In this document: positions 1 to 5,554 of the stretch, one piece after another
Numbering within the stretch: position 1 is the stretch's first letter
How the letters are laid out: each line of letters opens with the position of its first letter
DNA from: Verrucomicrobiota bacterium
GTDB taxonomy: Bacteria; Chlamydiota; Chlamydiia; Chlamydiales; Rhabdochlamydiaceae
Direction: 5' to 3'
NCBI GenBank assembly: GCA_903970455.1
Contig: CAJCIW010000177.1
Coordinates: 1-11,671 of the forward strand
Length of the DNA: 11,671 bases
Notes under the pieces: model-generated
Database searches by the model: none
The model's input: the letters and a program-made list of their open reading frames with translations, nothing else
What the model was told of the DNA's origin: nothing
Translations under genes and position numbers: made by a program

Positions 1-52
1 CCAGTCGGAATTTTTAATCGATCTCATACTTCAGGGGCGACTAAATATGATT

Positions 53-166
53 CTACATTTGGTCTAAAATAGTCTGAAGAATGTCTCTTTGCTCAGTATA
101 GCATTGGATTTCTGCTGGCCATCTTTTATTGATTAAAGCGTTTTTTATTTCCGGATTCCAGATAGA
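53..166 (-). pseudogene. In-frame coding scrap after the immunity-like gene
   Basis: Directly after the TAA of the 118-residue gene, the same frame stays open for 37 codons and then ends in TAG at 55-53. The conceptual peptide has a protein-like composition, with short stretches NPEIKNAL, KRWPAEIQ and QRDILQTILDQM. It has no start codon or ribosome site of its own. It reads like the C-terminal end of a protein, perhaps a toxin tip or a second immunity protein left behind by rearrangement. I do not recognise the family. Thirty-seven open codons in A+T-rich DNA could arise by chance, so confidence is limited. Nothing else is visible in bases 1-52. Confidence 0.35.
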
Positions 167-523
167 TTAATTACGGATTTTCTTATAATTGAATGCCTTC
201 AAGATCTCTTTTGCCATTTCCGTAATTTTCTCCCATTCTGGAGTATCTATAAATTCTTGCGGAAAGTAATTGCTTTTTACAAAAATGCTAAATTCATCTC
301 GAAATCTTTTTAGAAGTTGATATTGAATTTGTGAAAGCCCATCATCTCGATATTTTTCTAGGATAGGGTCTCCATCTCCAAAAAAATCATTCACTGCTTC
401 ATCATAGTGATGACATTCAGGGCCTCTTCCTTCTATCCATATTCTTTTTTGATACTCTTTATTGGAAATGCGATACAGATTTTGCAAAAACCCTTTGACT
501 ACTTCTTCTCTATTAATTTCCAT
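167..523 (-). CDS. Small acidic protein, probable polymorphic-toxin immunity protein
   Basis: This 118-residue soluble protein has no signal peptide or membrane segment. It is rich in Asp/Glu and aromatic residues, with an acidic patch around residues 45-61 (DFFGDGDP then EKYRDDG) and a helical C-terminal half containing EFIDTPEWEKI. This make-up is common among cognate immunity proteins of secreted toxins, but I cannot name the family. An AAGGA ribosome site (plus bases 533-537) lies 9 nt before the ATG. The gene starts 27 bp after the stop of the leader protein and is likely co-transcribed from the promoter at 1094-1122. Its immunity role is inferred from position and composition. A free-standing cytosolic protein of unknown function is the alternative. 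Base composition is clearly more A+T-rich than the glp genes. Confidence 0.6.
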   Translation of the reverse strand: MEINREEVVKGFLQNLYRISNKEYQKRIWIEGRGPECHHYDEAVNDFFGDGDPILEKYRDDGLSQIQYQLLKRFRDEFSIFVKSNYFPQEFIDTPEWEKITEMAKEILKAFNYKKIRN

Positions 524-550
524 TTATAAGGATCCTTGTAAGTAAATTCT

Positions 551-1066
551 TCAATTGATGAGCGCTTTCTTATGCTTCTTTGCAAATTTTTTAACATCTT
601 CCCATCTTTTTGTGAGCCAGCTCTTGCAAAGAACGATTTCTCCATGTCCATTTAGGACAGCGGGAACAATCATGTACTGATATTCGCCAGGAGTGACAAA
701 AGAGACAGCGTCCTCATAGATATTGTCCACTCCATTCAGGAGTTTTTCTATATCATCGTTCAGGGATAGGCTTTCTTCAGAATTATCTGGAAGAACCCCC
801 TCTTTTGCTAAAAACGCGACAAAATGCTTCACCCTCTCTAATTCTTCAGGAGTACATTTGTTTTCTAGCTCACCCGATTCAATTTCATCGAGCAAACGGA
901 GCATGTCGTCATAGGACAAGATATAATCTTTTTCGGTCCTTTGCTCTTGATCATTCACTCTTTGTATTTGAACGGTGATCGGAGTATGCTGAGGATAAAC
1001 AAGCATAGTCGGTGTAGTAGCGAGAAGCACTAAGGATGTGAAGAATTTAAGTTTGTGCATGCACAT
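551..1066 (-). CDS. Secreted-type leader of a chlamydial polymorphic toxin, probably truncated
   Basis: The 171-residue product starts with a basic n-region (MCMHKLK) and a hydrophobic stretch at about residues 8-24 (FFTSLVLLATTPTMLVY), which fits a Sec signal. An acidic helical region (about 45-115) follows, then a compact segment (about 128-150), then a Lys/Trp-rich helix ending KKFAKKHKKALIN. From memory, chlamydial proteins with this leader continue after the KKHKKA segment into a hydrophobic stretch and a variable C-terminal toxin domain. Here translation stops at that point and a small immunity-like gene follows 27 bp later. I infer loss of the toxin body, although a short secreted protein remains possible. 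The start could also be Met3. It is transcribed away from glpK with its own promoter. Confidence 0.6.
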   Translation of the reverse strand: MCMHKLKFFTSLVLLATTPTMLVYPQHTPITVQIQRVNDQEQRTEKDYILSYDDMLRLLDEIESGELENKCTPEELERVKHFVAFLAKEGVLPDNSEESLSLNDDIEKLLNGVDNIYEDAVSFVTPGEYQYMIVPAVLNGHGEIVLCKSWLTKRWEDVKKFAKKHKKALIN

Positions 1067-1093
1067 CGCCGTTCCGTTGTAGCTTGCTTTGCA

Positions 1094-1122
1094 AATTTAC
1101 GATTCAGAGAACGTGTTGTCAA
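1094..1122 (-). promoter_or_regulatory. Sigma70/sigma66-type promoter for the leader and immunity-like genes
   Basis: On the minus strand, TTGACA (plus bases 1117-1122) is followed by a 17-nt spacer and TAAATT (1094-1099). This is a perfect -35 box with consensus spacing and a 5/6 -10 box. The -35 begins 8 bp beyond the glpK stop and the -10 lies 27 bp before the leader ATG, so the toxin-remnant genes need not depend on glpK transcription. Confidence 0.6.
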
Positions 1123-1129
1123 TCAAACT

Positions 1130-2623
1130 TTATCTCTCTTCCCAAGCGCGTGCGCATCCAATCGCTTTTTTCCACTTGAGGCGCAAAGCCTCGACCTTTT
1201 CCCTGGGCATCTGCGGCTTGAACTCCCGGTCCACTTTCCAATAGTCGGAAATTTCTTTTTCGTCTTTCCAAAATTTCACCGCAAGGCCCGCCAGGAAGGC
1301 AGCTCCCATCGCCGTGGTCTCGGTTATCCGTGGCCGCACGGTGGGAACGGAAAGAACGTCGGCCTGGAATTGCATCAGGAGATTATCGACTGCAGCCCCT
1401 CCATCGACACGGATTTGCTCAATCTTCATCAATGCATCGCTTTGCATCGCCAGCAGCACATCCGCCACTTGATGGGCAATCCCTTCGAGAACGGCGCGGG
1501 CGAGATGAGCGGAGGTCGTTCCCCGTGTGAGCCCGAAAATCGTCCCTCGCGTGTAAGGATCCCAATAGGGTGCACCAAGGCCTGTTAACGCCGGAACAAA
1601 ATAAACGCCGCCTGTATCGGGAACGGTAGATGCGAGTGTTTCAATTTCGGAAGAAGTTTTGATCACTCCTAAATTATCGCGGAACCATTGGACGGCTGCC
1701 CCCCCGATAAACACACTCCCCTCCAAGGCGTACTGGGTGTTACCGTCGATTTTGTAGGCGATTGTCGTCAATAGTTTGTTTTTCGATATAAAAGGCTTGT
1801 TTCCCGTATTCATCAACATGAAACAGCCTGTTCCATAAGTGGTCTTGACCATCCCACTCTTAAAGCAGGCCTGCCCAAAAAGAGCGGCCTGTTGGTCGCC
1901 TGCTATGCCGCCAATGGGAATTGGCGTGGAAGCGAACGCATCTGACGCCTCGGCATAAATTTCACTGCTGCTGCAAACTTTAGGCAGGATTTCCCGGGGA
2001 ATTTTCCATATTTTCAAAAGTTCTTCGTCCCATTCCTGGGTATGAATGTTCAACAGCATTGTCCTCGAAGCGTTCGTCGCATCCGTCACATGCGCACGCC
2101 CTCCCGTTAATTTCCAGACAAGCCAGGTATCGATGGTGCCGAAAGCAATTTCGCCCCGCTGCGCTTGTTCTCTGGCCCCAGGAGTATTTTCCAGCATCCA
2201 ATTGATCTTTGAAGCAGAGAAATAAGGATCGAGCAGCAGACCCGTTTTTTGTTGGACGATGTGCTCCAACCCCTCGTTTTTCATCTTTTGGCAAATTTCC
2301 GTTGTCCTCCTGTCTTGCCAGACAATCGCATTCATGAGAGGCTTGCCGGTTTTCCGCTCCCAGAGCAAAGTCGTTTCCCGCTGATTGGTAATGCCGATCG
2401 CCGCGATTTGATTAGAACTAATGCCCGCATGGGCCATGATTTCAGCGGCAACAGCTGCTTGCGAACTCCAAATTTCGTTGGGATCGTGTTCTACCCACCC
2501 AGGAAAAGGGAAGAGCTGTCGAAAAGGTTTTTGCGCCATCGCCTTCACGGTGCCATCATGCGTGTAGAGCACCGCGCGCGAACTGGTCGTCCCTTGATCT
2601 AAGGCAAGAATGAACTTTTCCAT
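1130..2623 (-). CDS. glpK: Glycerol kinase
   Basis: This cytosolic enzyme phosphorylates glycerol with ATP to sn-glycerol-3-phosphate. It has 497 residues, the normal length for the FGGY family. Visible landmarks are the N-terminal phosphate loop [10 protein letters not shown] (8-17), GITNQRET (77-84) with the substrate-binding Arg82-Glu83 pair, VWQDRRT (101-107), Tyr134, the catalytic base Asp243 in [12 protein letters not shown] (239-250), YGTGCFML (263-270), and the C-terminal adenine-binding part [15 protein letters not shown] (405-419). The loop before GIAGDQ reads [12 protein letters not shown] and lacks the Gly-rich GGKGGTR segment that binds fructose-1,6-bisphosphate in E. coli. The C-terminal tail lacks the E. 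coli IIAGlc-binding sequence. Classical allosteric control is therefore probably absent. It is divergent from glpF, 98 bp away. The start is fixed by the family N-terminus, although its ribosome site is weak. Confidence 0.96.
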   Translation of the reverse strand: MEKFILALDQGTTSSRAVLYTHDGTVKAMAQKPFRQLFPFPGWVEHDPNEIWSSQAAVAAEIMAHAGISSNQIAAIGITNQRETTLLWERKTGKPLMNAIVWQDRRTTEICQKMKNEGLEHIVQQKTGLLLDPYFSASKINWMLENTPGAREQAQRGEIAFGTIDTWLVWKLTGGRAHVTDATNASRTMLLNIHTQEWDEELLKIWKIPREILPKVCSSSEIYAEASDAFASTPIPIGGIAGDQQAALFGQACFKSGMVKTTYGTGCFMLMNTGNKPFISKNKLLTTIAYKIDGNTQYALEGSVFIGGAAVQWFRDNLGVIKTSSEIETLASTVPDTGGVYFVPALTGLGAPYWDPYTRGTIFGLTRGTTSAHLARAVLEGIAHQVADVLLAMQSDALMKIEQIRVDGGAAVDNLLMQFQADVLSVPTVRPRITETTAMGAAFLAGLAVKFWKDEKEISDYWKVDREFKPQMPREKVEALRLKWKKAIGCARAWEER

Positions 2624-2721
2624 ATGATCGAGACTCTGGAATTTTTACCCGTTAGTGTCAATAATTAACTTGATCCTTTTAGCTTTTTTTGTTGTAGTTG
2701 TTACAAGAATGAGAGGTCTCT
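2624..2721. promoter_or_regulatory. glpK/glpF: Divergent glpK/glpF control region
   Basis: The 98-bp gap must hold promoters for both genes. For glpK, the minus strand shows a perfect TTGACA (plus bases 2656-2661) but only an A-rich, non-consensus -10 area, with TAAAAA nearby at a shorter spacing. For glpF, TTGATC (2670-2675), a 17-nt spacer and TGTAGT (2693-2698) form a weak match of 4/6 in each box. The glpF ribosome site GAGAGG (2711-2716) sits 5 nt before its ATG. I see no copy of the E. coli GlpR operator consensus. The two possible -35 boxes are only 8 bp apart, so the polymerases would compete. Confidence 0.4.
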
Positions 2722-3450
2722 ATGAATATTTTTTGGGGAGAGTTGATCGGGACGATGCTCCTCGTCCTTTTAGGCAATGGCGTTGTCGCCAACGTGATGT
2801 TGAACAAGTCGAAGGGGCATAATTCCGGTTGGATCGTCATTTCAACAGGATGGGGATTTGCCGTCGGGATCGCCGTTTACGCTGTTGGTTGGGCGAGCGG
2901 AGGCCACATCAATCCCGCCATCACGTTGGGATTTTGCCTTGCCGGCAAAACAGCCTGGAATCTTCTTCCCTTGTATGTGATTTCTCAGATGCTCGGCGCG
3001 ATTTTGGGGGCGGTGTTGGTGTGGCTAAGCTATTTTCCTCATTGGCGGGTGACCTATGATTCGACGAGTAAACTTGTGTGTTTCGCCACACATCCCGCGA
3101 TTCGGAACTACAAATGGAACTTTCTCAACGAAGTGATCGGCACTGCTGTGTTATTGATCGGGGTATTAGGGATTATCGATACGCATAATCATGTTTCGGG
3201 AGGAATGGGCCCTTACGCCATAGGGATTTTAGTGTTCAGCATTGGCCTTTCCCTCGGCGGTCCCACAGGATATGCGATCAATCCCGCACGCGATTTAGGC
3301 CCCCGCATCGTCCACGCTTTCCTTCCCTTTTCTTCCCGCGGAAGTTCAGAATGGAATTACTCCTGGGTTCCCGTGTTCGGGCCCTTGGTTGGAAGCGTCT
3401 TGGGAACTTTGCTCTATCAATTCCTCATTGCACCTTTACGAGCGTTATAA
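2722..3450 (+). CDS. glpF: Glycerol uptake facilitator (aquaglyceroporin)
   Basis: This inner-membrane channel lets glycerol diffuse into the cell, where GlpK traps it. The 242-residue protein is of normal family length, with six hydrophobic segments and both half-helix NPA motifs (residues 64-66 in GGHINPAITLG and 187-189 in GYAINPARDLGPR). Asp191 directly after NPAR is the usual mark of glycerol channels rather than water channels. By spacing, the selectivity filter is Trp44, Tyr184 and Arg190, matching Trp48, Phe200 and Arg206 of E. coli GlpF. The protein resembles the Gram-positive GlpF type more than the E. coli one. Its TAA overlaps the start codon of the following SET gene (TAATG), so the two are translationally linked. 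Confidence 0.95.
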   Translation: MNIFWGELIGTMLLVLLGNGVVANVMLNKSKGHNSGWIVISTGWGFAVGIAVYAVGWASGGHINPAITLGFCLAGKTAWNLLPLYVISQMLGAILGAVLVWLSYFPHWRVTYDSTSKLVCFATHPAIRNYKWNFLNEVIGTAVLLIGVLGIIDTHNHVSGGMGPYAIGILVFSIGLSLGGPTGYAINPARDLGPRIVHAFLPFSSRGSSEWNYSWVPVFGPLVGSVLGTLLYQFLIAPLRAL

Positions 3451-4070
3451 TGCCCTTGCGTGTGAAAACGGCTGATGGGAAGATGCATCCCATCCATTCG
3501 CCTAACGATTTTGAGCAGATTTTCAAAATAGGGTATTTATCTTCCCTTCGCTTCAAAGATGGCAAAACACAAGAGGAGATTGAAAAGCGGTGCGCGAAGG
3601 CCCTTGCCAAAGAATGGATTACCTCAAGGCAAAAGTGGCTGGGGCATTATTATGCCGAAGAAATCCGTGGAACGCCCCATCTCGATTTGAGGATTGATTG
3701 GATCGATGAAAAAATCGGTTACGGGGTATGGACAAATAAAGAAATTCCTTCACAAGCGTACATTGGAGAATACGCTGGTATCCTTCGCAAACGCGCTTTC
3801 TTTGGAAGATGGAAGAACAATTATTGCTTTGATTACAACATCGGAGAGGGGAGGAGCAGCGGCTTTGTGATCGACGCCCAGGATTTTGGGAACCACACCC
3901 GCTTCATCAATCACAGCTTCACGCCCAACCTTGATCTTTCATCCGTGTATTGCGACGGGCTCGTTCATGTGATCATCTTCGCTCCGAAACCCATTCCTGC
4001 TGACACACAGCTCTGCTACGACTACGGGGAAGATTATTGGAAAAAGCGTAAAAATCCCTCTAAAATTTAA
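3450..4070 (+). CDS. SET-domain protein methyltransferase, NUE-like
   Basis: This is a probable S-adenosylmethionine-dependent lysine methyltransferase. I chose the ATG overlapping the glpF stop, giving 206 residues. The reading frame is open further upstream, but that stretch is read inside glpF. SET landmarks in order are GYGVWTNKEIP (90-100, the GxG turn), YIGEYAG (104-110), NHTRFINHSFTPN (148-160, with the AdoMet-binding Asn154-His155-Ser156) and CYDYGEDYW (189-197, with the catalytic-pocket tyrosines). No post-SET cysteine cluster follows. Chlamydia encodes a related protein (NUE/CT737 in C. trachomatis, cpnSET in C. pneumoniae), reported to methylate host histones or the bacterial histone-like Hc1. 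Whether this one is secreted cannot be read from the sequence. No ribosome site precedes the ATG, so it should depend on translation of glpF. Confidence 0.88.
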   Translation: MPLRVKTADGKMHPIHSPNDFEQIFKIGYLSSLRFKDGKTQEEIEKRCAKALAKEWITSRQKWLGHYYAEEIRGTPHLDLRIDWIDEKIGYGVWTNKEIPSQAYIGEYAGILRKRAFFGRWKNNYCFDYNIGEGRSSGFVIDAQDFGNHTRFINHSFTPNLDLSSVYCDGLVHVIIFAPKPIPADTQLCYDYGEDYWKKRKNPSKI

Positions 4071-4085
4071 AAAAATGGAAGGCTA

Positions 4086-4643
4086 ATGTCCTCTTATAAT
4101 GCTCATTTCTTACGATCCGACACAGGTCCTACTCGATTATTCCTTCAATATGAAGATAAGCGGATGTCGAAAATTGATTTTCCTCATATTGAAATGAGGA
4201 TCTCAGCTTTGATGCGGATCCATGAATTTGTGAGCAGTTATTTTCGGATTGAAGAAGAGTGGTCTGAAAAATTAATCGAACGGCTGTTGGGGGAAGATCT
4301 TCGCTTTTATCACTCGTTTGAATTGGGAACAAGGGAAAGGGAGGATATTCGTTATCATATTCAAGTTCTTGGAGAAACAGACGGGCTATGGGATTACAAT
4401 TCTGGCATCGAATATACCCCCCTTTTCAAAAGACAAGAATTAAGCATCCATTCAAGAACAAACAGGAGTGAATCTAGGAGCGTCTGGACCTATGAAAAAC
4501 TGGAGGCGAGCAAGATGGACAATTCTCTCATCGCATTGTTCAATAACAATACCTTCAACCTGCTGTTAGAAAGCAATCGGGCGGGCACTCAGAAACGTAT
4601 TGTGAAGGTGATCGATCTGCCCGCCGATGCTGCAAAACTCTAA
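4086..4643 (+). CDS. Hypothetical protein, third gene of the glpF operon
   Basis: The 185-residue product has no signal peptide or transmembrane segment, and I recognise no domain. It is highly charged. An apparently helical part lies at about residues 34-75 (including RISALMRIHEF and EEEWSEKLIERLLG), followed by a mixed polar region and a C-terminal segment around KRIVKVIDLPADA. The ATG lies 15 bp after the SET stop with GGAAGG (4077-4082) only 3 nt away, which is close for a ribosome site. Met27 is an alternative start without a good site. Spacing and strand suggest co-transcription with glpF and the SET gene. The gene ends 17 bp from the convergent FKBP gene with no recognisable terminator between them, so the two transcripts may overlap. 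Confidence 0.7.
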   Translation: MSSYNAHFLRSDTGPTRLFLQYEDKRMSKIDFPHIEMRISALMRIHEFVSSYFRIEEEWSEKLIERLLGEDLRFYHSFELGTREREDIRYHIQVLGETDGLWDYNSGIEYTPLFKRQELSIHSRTNRSESRSVWTYEKLEASKMDNSLIALFNNNTFNLLLESNRAGTQKRIVKVIDLPADAAKL

Positions 4644-4660
4644 AAAATCCCGGGATAAAC

Positions 4661-5287
4661 TTATTGTTCGTTAATGCCGAGCAGTTCGATCTCAAACACG
4701 AGGGCCATATTCGGGCCAATATGTTGCCCAAAACCCATTTCTCCATAGGCTAGATAGGGAGGAATGAAGAGCTGCCATTTGTCGCCCACAGACATGAGCT
4801 GCAAAGCCTCGCTCCATCCAGCAATCACGCGGTTCAAGGGGAGAACATGCGGCTCTCCGCGCTGATAGGAGCTGTCGAATACGCGGCCATCGATGAAACT
4901 GCCTCTGTAATGTATTTTAACCATGTCAAGAGGGGTTGGATGCATGTTCCCTTGTTGCCCCTTCGATAGCACCTTATATTGCAGCCCGCTCGTTAAAGTT
5001 GCGATCCCTTCTTTAGCTTTATTTTCATTCAGGAACGCCTCGCTTCGCTTCTTATTTTCTTCGGACACTTTTGCGAAATGCACGCGCTGCTGCGTCTCAA
5101 CTTGGTTTTTTAAGGCGTTTAAAACGGACTGGATTTCTTCATTCCCGAGTTTAGGCTCATTGCCTCCGAGGCCGTCATCCAACCCTTGTGTCAGGCATTG
5201 CATGTCCATATCGGCAAATTGATTTTTTAAATTCACCCCTGTCTGCAGTCCAATGCAATAGCTGACCTTTTCTTTCGTCGATTTCAT
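4661..5287 (-). CDS. FKBP-type peptidyl-prolyl cis-trans isomerase, FklB/Mip-like, cytosolic
   Basis: This enzyme speeds cis-trans isomerisation of X-Pro bonds and probably acts as a foldase. The 208-residue protein has the two-part FklB/Mip layout: an N-terminal helical dimerisation domain (about 1-90, starting KEKVSYCIGLQTG) and a C-terminal FKBP domain (about 98-206). Active-site residues by comparison with FKBP12 are Tyr127, Phe137-Asp138 in GRVFDSSYQRGEP, Val154-Ile155, Trp158 in VIAGW, Tyr181 in LAYGE, and Phe198. The usual Phe before the VI.GW segment appears to be Leu149. There is no signal or lipobox, unlike the surface lipoprotein Mip of Chlamydia, so it should be cytosolic like E. 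coli FKBP22. The ATG is supported by AAGGGGG (plus bases 5294-5300) 6 nt upstream. Confidence 0.93.
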   Translation of the reverse strand: MKSTKEKVSYCIGLQTGVNLKNQFADMDMQCLTQGLDDGLGGNEPKLGNEEIQSVLNALKNQVETQQRVHFAKVSEENKKRSEAFLNENKAKEGIATLTSGLQYKVLSKGQQGNMHPTPLDMVKIHYRGSFIDGRVFDSSYQRGEPHVLPLNRVIAGWSEALQLMSVGDKWQLFIPPYLAYGEMGFGQHIGPNMALVFEIELLGINEQ

Positions 5288-5322
5288 CGATTTCCCCCTT
5301 CAAATTTGTTCATGTCAATGAG

Positions 5323-5357
5323 GAGCTATGTATAGCTCAATAGGAATTGGCGGGCAA
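5323..5357 (-). promoter_or_regulatory. Probable promoter of the FKBP gene with overlapping palindrome
   Basis: On the minus strand, TTGCCC (plus bases 5352-5357), a 17-nt spacer and TATACA (5329-5334) make a 4/6 plus 4/6 promoter match about 41 bp before the FKBP ATG. A perfect inverted repeat with 7-bp arms and a 2-bp centre, GAGCTAT-GT-ATAGCTC (5323-5338), covers the -10 box. It could be an operator or simply chance. Confidence 0.4.
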
Positions 5358-5368
5358 TCGTTTTTTCT

Positions 5369-5546
5369 CTAGTGGTCTTTGACAAAAATTCTTAATACAA
5401 TTTCGAGCGTGAAAGCTCGCTCAAATCGACGACCGCAGGCTTCGCAAGTTGATTCGTATTAATTCAATACGGATCAACTTGCGATCGTCAATTTCAGCGG
5501 CTTTGACGCTGAAATTGTTCCAAGAATTTTTGTCAAGGACCACTAG
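5369..5546. mobile_element. MITE-like palindromic element with CTAG ends (IS630/Tc1-mariner type)
   Basis: The ends are near-perfect inverted repeats. From each side one reads CTAGTGGTC, then T or C, then TTGACAAAAATTCTT. The repeat continues imperfectly through almost the whole 178 bp to a small centre near 5460, including GCAAGTTGAT and CGTATT facing their complements. Each arm also holds its own small hairpin: GAGCG/CGCTC at 5405-5422 and CAGCG/CGCTG at 5495-5511. Both boundaries are CTAG. IS630-family elements favour CTAG targets and duplicate the central TA, so the element proper would be 5370-5545 with flanking TAs. It has no coding capacity. It sits 8 bp beyond the stop of the upstream glycosyltransferase gene and just before the FKBP promoter, where its hairpin could end or attenuate transcription. 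Confidence 0.75.
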
Positions 5547-5554
5547 ATCCCCGC

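Noticed and set aside
1055..1588. 177-codon open frame on the plus strand opposite glpK
   Set aside because: It is antisense to a clear glycerol kinase; its Arg/Pro/Ser-rich product has no recognisable motif and there is no ribosome site.
1980..2294. 104-codon minus-strand frame inside glpK
   Set aside because: It is an out-of-frame shadow of glpK with no motif or start signal.
2711..2720. GAGA-GG-TCTC repeat before glpF, as an operator
   Set aside because: It is only four base pairs per arm and coincides with the ribosome site; chance is enough to explain it.
3351..3449. Upstream in-frame extension of the SET protein
   Set aside because: It lies inside glpF in another frame. The TAATG overlap start at 3450 gives the expected domain layout.
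4644..4660. Palindrome ATCCCGGGAT between the convergent genes, as a terminator
   Set aside because: It is a 10-bp palindrome with no loop and no U-run, so it cannot form a normal terminator hairpin.
5370..5545. Palindromic element as a CRISPR repeat or tRNA-like gene
   Set aside because: There is no repeat-spacer periodicity and no acceptor-anticodon layout; end-to-end inverted symmetry with CTAG borders fits a MITE better.
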